Positions 25,541 to 34,334 of a DNA stretch of 64,000 nt are shown piece after piece. Numbering within the stretch: the first letter of the stretch is position 1; each line of letters opens with the position of its first letter. Made by a program: the position numbers and the translations under genes. Origin of the DNA: an uncultured Chloracidobacterium sp. (lineage in GTDB: Bacteria; Acidobacteriota; Blastocatellia; Pyrinomonadales; Pyrinomonadaceae); the NCBI GenBank assembly GCA_936914845.1, contig CAKZGE010000006.1:62001-126000 (forward strand), read 5' to 3'. The notes under the pieces are model-generated. The model saw only the letters and a list, made by a program, of their open reading frames with translations. It was not told the origin of the DNA and did no database searches.

Positions 25541-25848
25541 TCCGAAGTTCAAAGAACAACTGCTCAGACGCGTGCTCGGCCGTCCGCCGGCGGGACACAA
25601 TTTTTTATTGCATTGGCAGCAGATCTGAGTTATCCTACAGCCATATATTGAAACTATTGGCCGGCTTCGGACAGCCGGCTCAAAGTCCGAACATCTTAAT
25701 GCATTATTTAAAGCCAATGGCGGGATGTTTTCCGGCTTTTTGCATTTTGGTCGGCAGAAAGGTGTATTACGAACATACACCGAAATTGGCACGCATTTTG
25801 CTTTTACGATAAGCGTGCAAGCTAACTTACCCATGGAGGCAAATTGAG
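25541..25848. other. Intergenic stretch with hairpins and a sigma-54 promoter
   Basis: 308 bases without a credible gene. GCCGGC (25660-25665) and GCCGGC (25674-25679) form a short stem. AAAGCC (25710) pairs with GGCTTTTT (25734), a weak terminator candidate for the preceding small gene. A -24/-12 promoter is at 25786-25802. GGAGG at 25835-25839 is the ribosome-binding site of the next gene. Confidence 0.6.
25786..25802 (+). promoter_or_regulatory. Near-perfect sigma-54 (-24/-12) promoter
   Basis: TTGGCACG-CATT-TTGCT. The invariant GG (25788-25789) and GC (25800-25801) are exactly 10 bases apart, and all other positions match the TGGCACG-N4-TTGCW consensus. Expected start is near 25813, 36 bases before the ATG at 25849. 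Confidence 0.75.
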
Positions 25849-26448
25849 ATGAGGTCCTTTACATCTAGATTTTTCGTCTTGGCTGCGATTGCCGCAACCG
25901 TTTCTTTTGGATCAGCACAAGCTGCCCAGGCCCAATCGGAGACCATCAACGGAACCATGATCACGTTTCCGAGCGGGCGCAGCACCAGAACACGCACATC
26001 GGATTTTCGGCTGATCATCAATTCGCAAACATCGCCGGATAAGGCCCAACAGTTTTTGGCGACGCTTCAAGAGGGAGGACAAGACCGCCTGATGGACGCC
26101 ATTAAAAAAGAGGATATCGGCCGCTTTTCGGTCGGTCCGAGAGTGGGCGTGCCGATAAATGTTGTCTATGAGACCTCTGAGGACGGCAAACGCAAGATCT
26201 ACGTTCTGTTTGAACGCTGGATGGAATTTGCCGAAATTCGCGGCGGATACCGTTCGACGGATTATCCATTCGGTTATCTCGAGCTTTTGATCGATCCGGC
26301 TTCGGGCAAAGGTGAGGGAACATATATTGCGGCCGCTCGCGTCCGTTGGGTTCAGGACAAAAAGACCGATAATTATCATATTGAGGTCGAAAATTTTGCC
26401 ACTTGGCCTTCACGTTTGACCTTCAAAACAGACCGCAAGGTGAACTAA
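25849..26448 (+). CDS. Exported protein of unknown function under a sigma-54 promoter
   Basis: 199 residues, family not recognised. A signal peptide is evident (MRSFTSRFFVLAAIAATVSFG, cleavage around AQAAQAQ). The mature protein is a compact alpha/beta sequence without cysteines or obvious catalytic motifs: SGRSTRTRTSDFRLIINSQTSP, then VNVVYETSEDGKRKIYVLFERWMEF-like strands, then YIAAARVRWVQDKK. Translation is set by GGAGG at 25835. The only promoter visible is the -24/-12 element, so expression should need sigma-54 and an activator such as the PilR-like protein in this window. A 66-residue membrane protein follows after 4 bases. Confidence 0.75.
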   Translation: MRSFTSRFFVLAAIAATVSFGSAQAAQAQSETINGTMITFPSGRSTRTRTSDFRLIINSQTSPDKAQQFLATLQEGGQDRLMDAIKKEDIGRFSVGPRVGVPINVVYETSEDGKRKIYVLFERWMEFAEIRGGYRSTDYPFGYLELLIDPASGKGEGTYIAAARVRWVQDKKTDNYHIEVENFATWPSRLTFKTDRKVN

Positions 26449-26452
26449 CATC

Positions 26453-26653
26453 ATGGATACTAATAGGAAAAAGATCGTCCGCGTAAAGATGAGTTCGAAA
26501 TTGGAAATGTACCGCGCCGCCATGCGTATATCTGCTCGCGCGGCAGCCGTGCCGGAACCTGCGGCCGCTGGGGCTTCGGATCCGAACACGATCTATTCGA
26601 TAGCCTTTCTCGCAGCATGGTGCGGGTGCATTGCGGTTGCGGTCATTTTCTAG
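26453..26653 (+). CDS. Small single-pass membrane protein
   Basis: 66 residues, no family recognised. The N-terminal 25 residues are basic (NRKKIVRVKMSSKLEMYRAAM), an Ala/Pro-rich linker follows, and the C-terminus is one hydrophobic helix (TIYSIAFLAAWCGCIAVAVIF), giving a tail-anchored topology. It starts 4 bases after the exported protein and is closed by a strong terminator, so both form one sigma-54-type operon. Being short and composition-biased it is less certain than its neighbours. Confidence 0.55.
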   Translation: MDTNRKKIVRVKMSSKLEMYRAAMRISARAAAVPEPAAAGASDPNTIYSIAFLAAWCGCIAVAVIF

Positions 26654-26674
26654 ATCGCACCAAATTGCGAAGCG

Positions 26675-26706
26675 GCCGTCGGCGATGCATGTCGCCGGCG
26701 GCTTTT
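26675..26706 (+). terminator. Terminator of the sigma-54 two-gene unit
   Basis: GCCGTCGGCGA (26675-26685) pairs with TCGCCGGCGGC (26692-26702) in an 11-bp stem with one wobble and a 6-base loop, followed by TTTTCTAT. Confidence 0.85.
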
Positions 26707-26770
26707 CTATAATTGATACGAAAGTTTTTCCGAACGCACTCGGCAGACCATATTTGCTACAATACACGAA

Positions 26771-28168
26771 ATGTCCGGTGATCTTTTTGAATTTCTTTTT
26801 GACGACGCGCCAGAACGGCATCCGATAAGTGTTTCGGAGCTTAACGCCCAGGTGCGTAACGCTCTGGAGCGCACGTTTCCGGCCGTCTGGGTAGAAGCAG
26901 AGATCGTCAATTTTACCGCCGCACGTTCCGGCCACTGGTACTTTACGCTCAATGACGGGACCTCGCAGATCCGTGCCGCCTGCTATCGCGGAGCTAACTA
27001 CCGCATTCGTTTCAAGCCTTTTGACGGACTTCAGGTCCGCGTTCGCGGAAAGGCCACTCTATACGAACCACGAGGCGAATATCAGCTGCTGGTCGATTCT
27101 CTGGAACCGGTCGGCGAGGGGGCTTTGAAGGTCGCTTTCGATCAGATCCACAGCAAACTGGCCGCCGAAGGCCTGTTCGAAACATCGATAAAGCGTCGCC
27201 TGCCCTCGCTACCGCGTCGCATCGGCGTTGTCACATCACCGACCGGTGCTGCATTTTGGGACATAATGCACGTTTTGACCCGGCGTGCGGGATCGGTCAG
27301 CGTAGTGTTGATACCGACACTGGTCCAAGGAGAATTTGCCGGCGAGCAGATCTGCCGGGCGATAAGCCAAGCGAACGAATACAGCGCATCGTGTGGCGCG
27401 GCCGACGCCCTTGATGTTCTGATCGTCGGTAGAGGAGGCGGAGCGGCCGAAGATCTTTGGGCTTTCAATGAAGAACAGGTTGCCCGTGCGATCCGGGCGT
27501 CGGCAATACCGGTGATCTCCGCCGTCGGCCACGAGGTCGATCTGACAATAGCGGACCTAGTTGCCGACCTGCGAGCTGCGACACCTTCGGCAGCAGCAGA
27601 GCTGGTCGCTGCTAGCGAAGAAGATCTGAAGGCTCGCATCGCTCGGCTGGAAGCCGCTCTGCAGCAGGCAGTACAGATCGGGCTGCTCCATGCCCGCACA
27701 GAACTTCAGTCGCTGGAAACGGCTCCGGGCTTTACCGAATTCCCTCGCCGGCTGAACGAACGGGAGCGTTCAGTAGAAAACCTCGCCGACCGAATGGCTG
27801 CCGCGGTCTCAGACCGGTTAACGACAGTGAAAACGAGGCTGCAAAATGCCGCCGACCGGCTGTCGCCGCTGAATGTGGCCACCCGGCTTTCTGATGTCCG
27901 TGTGCGGCTGGCAACGCTTGAACAGCGGAATTCGACGGCGGCGTTGGATGCCTTGCACCGCGCTGAAATGCGGCTCGAAAATACCGCGGTCACGCTGAAT
28001 GCTATTTCTCCGCTGGCTGTGCTCGGGCGCGGATTTTCCATCGCCACCGATACCGAAGGACGCATTTTACGAAATGCGGCGGACGTTTCGCCGGGCGAAC
28101 GCATCCGATTAAGGCTGAACGAAGGCCGCATTGATGCCGAGGTGATCAGCAACGGAGGAAGCTTCTGA
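26771..28168 (+). CDS. xseA: Exodeoxyribonuclease VII large subunit
   Basis: Catalytic subunit of exonuclease VII, which degrades single-stranded DNA from both ends. 465 residues. The N-terminal OB-fold (ISVSELNAQVRNALERTFPAVWVEAEI and GHWYFTL) is followed by the nuclease domain with RIGVVTSPTGAAFWDI, VLIVGRGGGAAEDLWAFNEE and PVISAVGHEVDLTIADLVADLRAATPSAAAE. A long coiled coil and the C-terminal RGFSIATDTEGRILR block close the protein. xseB lies two genes downstream, with one unrelated anchored protein between them. Confidence 0.97.
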   Translation: MSGDLFEFLFDDAPERHPISVSELNAQVRNALERTFPAVWVEAEIVNFTAARSGHWYFTLNDGTSQIRAACYRGANYRIRFKPFDGLQVRVRGKATLYEPRGEYQLLVDSLEPVGEGALKVAFDQIHSKLAAEGLFETSIKRRLPSLPRRIGVVTSPTGAAFWDIMHVLTRRAGSVSVVLIPTLVQGEFAGEQICRAISQANEYSASCGAADALDVLIVGRGGGAAEDLWAFNEEQVARAIRASAIPVISAVGHEVDLTIADLVADLRAATPSAAAELVAASEEDLKARIARLEAALQQAVQIGLLHARTELQSLETAPGFTEFPRRLNERERSVENLADRMAAAVSDRLTTVKTRLQNAADRLSPLNVATRLSDVRVRLATLEQRNSTAALDALHRAEMRLENTAVTLNAISPLAVLGRGFSIATDTEGRILRNAADVSPGERIRLRLNEGRIDAEVISNGGSF

Positions 28169-28200
28169 GTCTATCGACCCGATCGAAATGGATCCGCGCG

Positions 28201-28866
28201 ATGCGGTGGACAGCCGGTGTTTTCGCAGTTATCATCACTGCGGCAGTCGGCGGCGGCCTGCTTTATTGGCAGCACGTTAAAAGCCAGCCGCAATATTCGC
28301 TCGCATTGATCGTAAAGGCCGCCCGGGAAGACGACCGGGCAACGCTCGACCGCCTTATCGACAGTGATGCCGTGGTCGATGATTTTGTGCCGCAAATAAC
28401 CGCCGAAGCAGCCGATATGTATGGCCGGGGATTGCCGCCGCATCTGACACAACAGTTGGCCGTGGCCGCAGAACCGCTAATGCCGACGCTAAAGACCCGC
28501 GTTCGCCAGGAATTGCCGACAGCCATCAGACAGCGTTCGGAACGGCTCGCCGCCATCCCGTCGTGGGTTTTGGCCGCCGGTGCATCGCGGTATCTACACA
28601 TCGACCAAAATGGCGATACGGCAACCATCAAGAGCAAATTGCCGAGCCATTCATTCGAAGTTAAGATGAACAAAATAGGCGATGTATGGAAAATCACCGG
28701 CTTTCGTGATCAGATCTTGGCTCAAGCCGTCGCCCGACGCATCGGCCAGGAATTGATATCCGCTGTTACCAAAGGCCGGGTTCCCGCCGCAATAGAAAAT
28801 TTGGGCGGCATTGACCTGCAGCACCTCGTTAATGAAGCCAATCGCTTGATGAAGGGTGAGCAATAG
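28201..28866 (+). CDS. Membrane-anchored DUF2939-like protein
   Basis: 221 residues. A transmembrane anchor lies near the N-terminus (VFAVIITAAVGGGLLYW), and the rest is predicted extracytoplasmic. The sequence YSLALIVKAAREDDRATLDRLIDSDAVVDDFV resembles DUF2939-type proteins; function unknown. The ATG at 28201 has no good Shine-Dalgarno; GGAGG at 28154 inside the xseA end could instead serve a non-ATG start in the same frame, adding about 12 residues. It sits between xseA and xseB, 32 and 5 bases from them, so it is cotranscribed with exonuclease VII although no functional link is known. Confidence 0.65.
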   Translation: MRWTAGVFAVIITAAVGGGLLYWQHVKSQPQYSLALIVKAAREDDRATLDRLIDSDAVVDDFVPQITAEAADMYGRGLPPHLTQQLAVAAEPLMPTLKTRVRQELPTAIRQRSERLAAIPSWVLAAGASRYLHIDQNGDTATIKSKLPSHSFEVKMNKIGDVWKITGFRDQILAQAVARRIGQELISAVTKGRVPAAIENLGGIDLQHLVNEANRLMKGEQ

Positions 28867-28871
28867 AATAT

Positions 28872-29099
28872 ATGGAAAAAACCTTTGAAAGATCGCTTGA
28901 CGAATTGGAAGAGATCGTCGATCGGCTCGAGAGCGGCGAAATGTCGCTCGAAGACAGCCTAAAACTTTTTGAAAACGGCATCAAACTCGTCCGCAATTGC
29001 CGCGAAAAACTCACCTCGGCCGAACGCCGCATCGAAATGCTCGTCAAAGACAGCAATGGTCAGCTGACGGCTGTGGAGATGGACACCGATGCCGGCTGA
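28872..29099 (+). CDS. xseB: Exodeoxyribonuclease VII small subunit
   Basis: 75-residue regulatory subunit that wraps the coiled coil of XseA and controls exonuclease VII activity. The whole family signature is present: FERSLDELEEIVDRLESGEMSLEDSLKLFENGIKLVRNCREKL. The length is normal. It starts 5 bases after the anchored protein's stop and closes the xseA-xseB operon. Confidence 0.95.
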   Translation: MEKTFERSLDELEEIVDRLESGEMSLEDSLKLFENGIKLVRNCREKLTSAERRIEMLVKDSNGQLTAVEMDTDAG

Positions 29100-29141
29100 T
29101 GGTTGTCGAAATTCGAGACCGAAAAGGATCTGCGGAGCTGA

Positions 29142-29393
29142 TCAATTAAAAGCACGCAGACCGATGGCCAATACGATCATACCGAACATAAAGACGAGTC
29201 CCAGACCGAAAAGCACCGCGAAATAGATCACGATACCGGTCGTATTGTCGGCGCCGGTCTTGCCGTTAAACTGCTTTCCACAGGCAGTGCATTTTGCGTG
29301 TCTTAAAAGTTTCGGGCCCAAAATGCCGCCCCACCAAGTGAATTTGACCGGCTGTGACGCCCCGCCGCAGCCCGGACAGTTTACATATTGCAT
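29142..29393 (-). CDS. Zinc-ribbon membrane protein
   Basis: 83 residues from the ATG at 29393. An N-terminal zinc ribbon has two CxxC pairs (CPGCG and CTACG), separated by a hydrophobic WWGG segment. The C-terminus is a long hydrophobic helix (IVIYFAVLFGLGLVFMFGMIVLAIGL). No specific function is known. An upstream frame extension to 29468 overlaps the neighbouring gene and lacks the conserved pattern, so the shorter form is preferred. It is downstream of the Bax-inhibitor-like gene on the same strand. Confidence 0.65.
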   Translation of the reverse strand: MQYVNCPGCGGASQPVKFTWWGGILGPKLLRHAKCTACGKQFNGKTGADNTTGIVIYFAVLFGLGLVFMFGMIVLAIGLRAFN

Positions 29394-29464
29394 AAAAATA
29401 AAATAGGCCGGAAAAATGACTTCGGTCAAACTTCCGGCCCTGGTTGTATTTGCTCCCAAAGGGA

Positions 29465-30175
29465 TCAATCTCGCGAACTGAATATGCTGAGAATGTACCA
29501 GAAAAGCAATGCGATGCCCGCAAATAATGTCAACGATGCCGCAACATACTGCTTCGGATTATACTGGTGCAGCACCTGCGATGTGTTGTAAAGGATCGCC
29601 GTTCCGGCAAAAGCCACCATCACAAACGCAAAGATGCTGCCGAGCGAAAAACCGAAGATCGCACTGGCCGCAATAAAGCCCAATGCGCAAAATCCGCCGA
29701 TCGCCACAATCGGGCCCAGAAACGAGAAATCCGTCCGGGTAATGAAAACCGTCGCCGTGATACCTAGAAAGAGTCCCAAGGTAACGATCCCGGCTTTCAT
29801 CAAAACCGAAGCGTCACCGGAATATACCGTCGCCAGCCAGATCATCGGCACAAAGATCACCGCCTCAGCAACTATATAGATGCCGTAACCCAGATATTGC
29901 AGCGCCGTCGAAGATTCAGACATAGCCAACCGGTTCGCCAGGAATGAAACTCCCATGAAAAGAGCTAATACGAGCAGCCATCCCATGCTGCCGCCGAGCG
30001 AAACCACCGACAAGATGCTGTATGCCGCACCGGAAGCGAACAGAAATGCTTCGACCGCGATGAACGCCAAGATCGCCGCCGCCAAAAGCAGATATGTTTT
30101 GCGAATGAACGAAGCACGTTCTGCCGGTAAAGAATCGGCCGCCGAATTTCCGAATGTAGATGTAAACTGTTCCAT
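29465..30175 (-). CDS. Bax inhibitor-1/YccA family membrane protein
   Basis: 236-residue inner-membrane protein with seven hydrophobic segments. These include KTYLLLAAAILAFIAVEAFLF, GWLLVLALFMGVSFLANRLA and AASLTLFAGIALLFWYILSIF. TMBIM/YccA homologs are implicated in calcium leak or interaction with FtsH; the bacterial role is not settled. A TTG start at 30184 is possible, but the ATG at 30175 (MEQFTSTFG) is more likely. The zinc-ribbon gene follows on the same strand. Confidence 0.88.
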   Translation of the reverse strand: MEQFTSTFGNSAADSLPAERASFIRKTYLLLAAAILAFIAVEAFLFASGAAYSILSVVSLGGSMGWLLVLALFMGVSFLANRLAMSESSTALQYLGYGIYIVAEAVIFVPMIWLATVYSGDASVLMKAGIVTLGLFLGITATVFITRTDFSFLGPIVAIGGFCALGFIAASAIFGFSLGSIFAFVMVAFAGTAILYNTSQVLHQYNPKQYVAASLTLFAGIALLFWYILSIFSSRD

Positions 30176-30320
30176 ATATTTCAAAAGAGCCGTTACTTAG
30201 ATGTTGAAAGGTTGAAATTAGGTTTGCACCATTCTATCACAGCCCGCCGCCCCTTTTACCAAAATAATATTTGCCTTATACCGCCGGTTGCTTTGTTCAG
30301 CTACTCGTTTGATCTTCGCG

Positions 30321-31118
30321 CTAAAAACGGAAACCAAATCCCACATTCATCTGTAGATTGTGTCTGGTGAAAGTCGCGTTATACTGCTTCGGCTCTTGGG
30401 CATTGTAACGAATTATCGTATCACCAACATCAACCCGGAAAATAGTACGCTTCGACGGATAATACTCGAAGACTCCACCTACATCGACATTGAAAAATGT
30501 GGAGCGTTGTAATGTCTGCCAAGAAAGATATGGACTGCCCGGTGGAACATCCTGGATCCAAATATAGACCGGATATGACACGAAATGTATGAACCCAGGC
30601 CTTACTTTCCCAAAAACGCCGAATTTGCGTGTTCGATGACCGACTTTTGGCCCAAATAGCATCTGAAACTTCTGACCGCCCCTGTTTGGCGACTCATTAT
30701 ACAATGGCAATTCGTAATTGAAGTTTTTTTGAAAGTACCAATTCGCCTCTGCCTCAACTGCAATTCGTTTTGTGAAATTATAAGAAATTCGAGCTCCAAA
30801 GCCTGAATCGTTTGGATTATTTCGTAATCTCGCCGGAGGAGTTCCTGGAGGAACAGGTGTAATGTCTGTCCATTCCCGACTCGCCCGCGGATCGAAAGCA
30901 CTAAATGCTAAAAAGGAATACTGAACTCCGACCTCAAATCTTTTAAAATGGCGGGGCGATGTCGTTTTATCTAACTCTTGCTCGTCAATTGAAGAACCCG
31001 AGATGCTTTCCGAATTTTCTGTCTTTTTAGTTTCTGTAGTTTCTTGAGCAAAACATCCGAACGACAATACTAGTATAGTTACATAAACAACAAATGGTAT
31101 TGATTTGATTCTCTTCAT
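30321..31118 (-). CDS. Outer-membrane beta-barrel protein of unknown function
   Basis: 265 residues from the ATG at 31118. A signal peptide (MKRIKSIPFVVYVTILVLSFGCFA) and a Ser/Glu-rich linker precede a run of amphipathic strands that ends with phenylalanine (LQMNVGFGFRF), the hallmark of outer-membrane barrels recognised by BamA. Strands such as GFGARISYNFTKRIAVEAEANWYF and FGVFGKVRPGFIHF fit an OmpW- or OmpA-type 8-stranded barrel. It is the last of three minus-strand exported genes, 41 bases after the lipoprotein gene. AT-rich codon use sets this trio apart from neighbouring core genes. Confidence 0.75.
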   Translation of the reverse strand: MKRIKSIPFVVYVTILVLSFGCFAQETTETKKTENSESISGSSIDEQELDKTTSPRHFKRFEVGVQYSFLAFSAFDPRASREWTDITPVPPGTPPARLRNNPNDSGFGARISYNFTKRIAVEAEANWYFQKNFNYELPLYNESPNRGGQKFQMLFGPKVGHRTRKFGVFGKVRPGFIHFVSYPVYIWIQDVPPGSPYLSWQTLQRSTFFNVDVGGVFEYYPSKRTIFRVDVGDTIIRYNAQEPKQYNATFTRHNLQMNVGFGFRF

Positions 31119-31159
31119 AAATTTTGGCAAGAGGGGAGTCCCTCCCCTCTTTAGTCTAT

Positions 31160-31936
31160 TTAATATAAACAAGGAGCCGGAATTGCGCACGGATTAGACG
31201 GAATGTGAGGAAACATTGGTGGGGGATTTCCAATAACCGATAATTGTGCAACTCCAATCAATTCCAGTAAATCATTGTTTCCAACATTATGTATGGCAAC
31301 TTGATAGACTCCGTTCGGCAGATTGACCACGGAGCTACTGGGGAATTCCACTTCACCTTTCGCCAGCGAAACAATCTCTCCTTCCAAAGTTTGAACAACT
31401 GTACCAATTTCGTTGATAACAAATATTCTGGGTGCTCCTAGATCGTTTCTCAGTGACGGAGCGGTTATTTTTATAGCTCGCGGAGCAGAATCTGAAGCTA
31501 TAACGTTGGGACTAATACCAAGCGGAAAGACTCGCACGGAACAGTAGAGAGGTTCCGTTTCGCCAACCGAGACATTCCTCTCGACGGTGATGACACCTTG
31601 TTCGCAAGGAATGCCTCCTCCAAGCCTAAACTCTCTATAAGTGAACCGCCATTTTGCCGGCACCTTAGCATTTCGAAATTGCGTTATGGCCGGACCAATC
31701 TCAGTTGTGGGAAACGATTCTATTTGTCCTCGTATTGCGCCCAAAGGCTCGATAAATTGTGATGAAACTTTCATCACCGTTGGAACATTTATTTCGGCCC
31801 CTGTTGTCTGACTTTGTTCTATACGTATCGGATGTAGGTCAAATCCCCTATCTTGGGGCAAATTACTTCCGCCTCCGCCGTTGCATGCCCCCGCAACCAA
31901 CACCGCACAAAGTAGCATCATTAATTTTGAGTTCAT
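31160..31936 (-). CDS. Putative lipoprotein of unknown function
   Basis: 258 residues from the ATG at 31936, preceded by AGGAGG at 7 bases. The N-terminus MNSKLMMLLCAVLVAGACNGGGGS looks like a lipoprotein signal with Cys18, although AGAC is not an ideal lipobox. The mature part is beta-rich, without recognised domains, and includes FRLGGGIPCEQGVITVERNV and GVYQVAIHNVGNNDLLEL. It is the middle gene of the 30.3-32.7 kb trio, 10 bases after the upstream stop. A role with the neighbouring barrel is inferred from context alone. Confidence 0.65.
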   Translation of the reverse strand: MNSKLMMLLCAVLVAGACNGGGGSNLPQDRGFDLHPIRIEQSQTTGAEINVPTVMKVSSQFIEPLGAIRGQIESFPTTEIGPAITQFRNAKVPAKWRFTYREFRLGGGIPCEQGVITVERNVSVGETEPLYCSVRVFPLGISPNVIASDSAPRAIKITAPSLRNDLGAPRIFVINEIGTVVQTLEGEIVSLAKGEVEFPSSSVVNLPNGVYQVAIHNVGNNDLLELIGVAQLSVIGNPPPMFPHIPSNPCAIPAPCLY

Positions 31937-31946
31937 TTCAATCCTC

Positions 31947-32711
31947 CTATTCTTCAATACCGAGTATGCCCAATGCCCGGTGTGGCATGTCTAGTAGTTC
32001 AGATGGTGACATGTTTGCGATCCCATCGTCTATCGCGTGGGATATAGCTGTACTTCTTGTATTGTCCACGTCTGGAGCCTGCCCCACCTTTTCTTCGTGA
32101 AAAGTATCCCAAGTTGCCTGTCTTTCAGCTAGAGTCATCTGATAGTTAGGATTTGTCCGTTTTTGGTTAACCATAGCGAGTGCCACAAACACTGCTTCCG
32201 CTGGTGACATATCCGTGACAATAGTGGGTCGAATATTATTTGTCGAATTTCGATCACTCAACCTACCCTGTCCGATGAGCTGTGGTACCAATAGCTGCAA
32301 TGAAAGCCGCAGTTTGCGAACCTCGACTTCATCGGTTTTTGCAAATTCCGGAGCAGCAAATTTCATTTGCAATCCGTTCACAACCTTAACCACATCTGTT
32401 TCGGATACTCCATTTCTATTTTCGGTCCTATACAAATTCTCGGAATTCACTATTCGAACCTTCACATCAGAAGCGACAACCGTGCTAAATGTGGCAAATA
32501 TTTCATCCACCAATAATTCAATGTTCGTATTTCCGCCTTGTTCTAGGACATTTCTGGCACGAACATTAAGCTCGCCAAATGCAAACTGATCATCGATGTG
32601 GGAAGGAGATACCTGTCCACTGACGGTTTCCCCTAAGAAGTAAAAAGATAAAATCCCAATACATGCGAGCACGATAGAGATTGGTATTGACACAAGTACT
32701 GCCTTTTTCAT
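31947..32711 (-). CDS. Anchored or exported protein of unknown function
   Basis: 254 residues, no family recognised. A basic N-terminus and hydrophobic stretch (KKAVLVSIPISIVLACIGILSFYFLG) form an anchor or signal peptide. The rest is helical and polar with no cysteines; NIRPTIVTDMSPAEAVFVALAMVNQKRTN and a C-terminal acidic helix (SPSELLDMPHRALGILGIEE) stand out. It heads the three-gene exported cluster and is divergent from the decayed winged-helix regulator that starts at 32986, a layout typical of a regulator and its target. Confidence 0.6.
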   Translation of the reverse strand: MKKAVLVSIPISIVLACIGILSFYFLGETVSGQVSPSHIDDQFAFGELNVRARNVLEQGGNTNIELLVDEIFATFSTVVASDVKVRIVNSENLYRTENRNGVSETDVVKVVNGLQMKFAAPEFAKTDEVEVRKLRLSLQLLVPQLIGQGRLSDRNSTNNIRPTIVTDMSPAEAVFVALAMVNQKRTNPNYQMTLAERQATWDTFHEEKVGQAPDVDNTRSTAISHAIDDGIANMSPSELLDMPHRALGILGIEE

Positions 32712-32985
32712 TTTATTCTCCTGAATTTCCAGTTGATTTGGAGAGCAAAAGACGCGTTTCTCCTAAATCCACAGGGTTTCCTTGAGCCAAGCAGTGTCTT
32801 ACGTTAATACATATACTCAGATGCTATTTTGTCTTTGACACTGTGGCCTGACATGGAAGCAGAGTGTGCAACCATTCTGCTTCCCTAAACAAACTCATTG
32901 CTTCAGATGTGCATCTTAGGTTAACAACCGAACAAAATACCTTAATTGTTATTAATTTTTCTAACTCGGGCTTTTCCCTGATCCC

Positions 32986-34271
32986 ATGATCTACACGTTT
33001 CGCGATATTATATTGGATACGGTCGAACGTTCCCTTATTAAAGGTGAAATGCCGATTCCGCTTACGCCTCGAGCTTTCGATATACTCCAGGTCTTAATCG
33101 AAGCTGATGGAAAGATCGTCACCCGCGATGAGCTGTTCGGCAAAGTTTGGGGCGGTGCCTGCGTTGAAGAAGGAAATCTGAACGTTCAGATGTCAAAAAT
33201 TCGAAAGCCCTTGGAGAATCTCCCGGCAAACGTTTTATTGAAACCGTACCCAACTCCGGCTACCGCATTACTTTTACAACTGCAAAACTCACCGATAATA
33301 GTAACGCAGCGTCAAATGCACAGCTTTACTACAAAAGGGGTAACTATTTCTTAGACCAACGAACTGAAAGATCTTTGTTTAAATCAATAGAAAATTTCAA
33401 TCTTACTCTCAAACTTCAACCCGATCATATCGGTGCACATTCTCAAATCATCAACGCCAACCTATTGTTATACGCCTTTGATTAGGTCCGCTATAAAAAA
33501 GTAGCAATATCGGTCGAGCCGCATATAACTTTTTTGCAAAATGACCTGAAAAGCGAAAATGACGAATGGATAGATACTGTTCATGTGGCCTATGGTCTAA
33601 AAAAACTTTACATCGATTGAGACTTCACAGGAGCCCTTAATGATTTCGGGATTGCTCTAGCGTCCTCTCCGACAAACACGATTGCGAGATACAGATTGGC
33701 TCAGCTGTATATTGCTTTTGGTAAAGAAGCCGATGCTATCGTTCAAATTGAGATAATAAAAAGACTCGACCCTCTTTCGCCTCTGATCCCAAAGCTTATC
33801 GCACGCCTCCTTTATGTAAACGGACAATTCGCAAATGCAGTGGAAAGTGCTTCTGATTCCCTCGACCTTGAACCAGACAATTACGAATCGCTGATAATTT
33901 ACGGGGCGGCCAAAGCCGAGCTAGGATTTTACAAAGAGGCCTTAGATGCATTTGAACGATCTATGGAACGGAACTTCAATTTGGAAGCTTTATCCATGAA
34001 AGGATATGTGTACGCCCGAATGCTCGATCATACCAGTTGTCAGAATGTGCTATCGGAAATCAAACGACACGAGAAGCCCGGATTTATGCACTCTATAAAG
34101 TATGCAAAGATCGCATTGGCTAAACAAGATCTCGCATCCACATTTGATTTACTCGACCAAGCGGTTTCAGAACATGACGCCGATATAGTTGCCTTAAAGT
34201 GCGATCCCCGATGGAAAGAAATTAGAGATAAAAAGCAATTTCTGCAAATTTTATCAAGTGTTGGATTATGA
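32986..34271 (+). pseudogene. Decayed winged-helix/TPR transcriptional regulator
   Basis: The start encodes an OmpR-type winged helix (FRDIILDTVERSLIKGEMPIPLTPRAFDILQVLIEADG, EEGNLNVQMSKIRK). A single missing G after 33207 (AAAG|CCC) shifts the frame. The correct continuation GKRFIETVPNSGYRI is found in another frame. That frame then meets TAG at 33483 and TGA at 33618, and runs on as TPR repeats (YIAFGKEADAIVQIEIIKRLDP, ALDAFERSMERN) to the stop at 34271. Restored, it would be about 428 residues, a CadC-like wHTH-TPR protein related in its N-terminus to the intact gene at 42673. Three independent lesions indicate real decay rather than one sequencing error. Confidence 0.85.
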
Positions 34272-34299
34272 AAAAGCCCCGCCGATCTCTCAGCGAGGC
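34271..34299 (-). terminator. Terminator of the GILIHD-repeat gene
   Basis: On the minus strand GCCTCGC (34293-34299) pairs with GCGGGGC (34276-34282) around a 10-base loop, with TTTTT from 34275 downwards. Confidence 0.65.
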
Positions 34300-34334
34300 A
34301 CCCCAGCATGGCCACGACGCCATTGCTATGAAGT

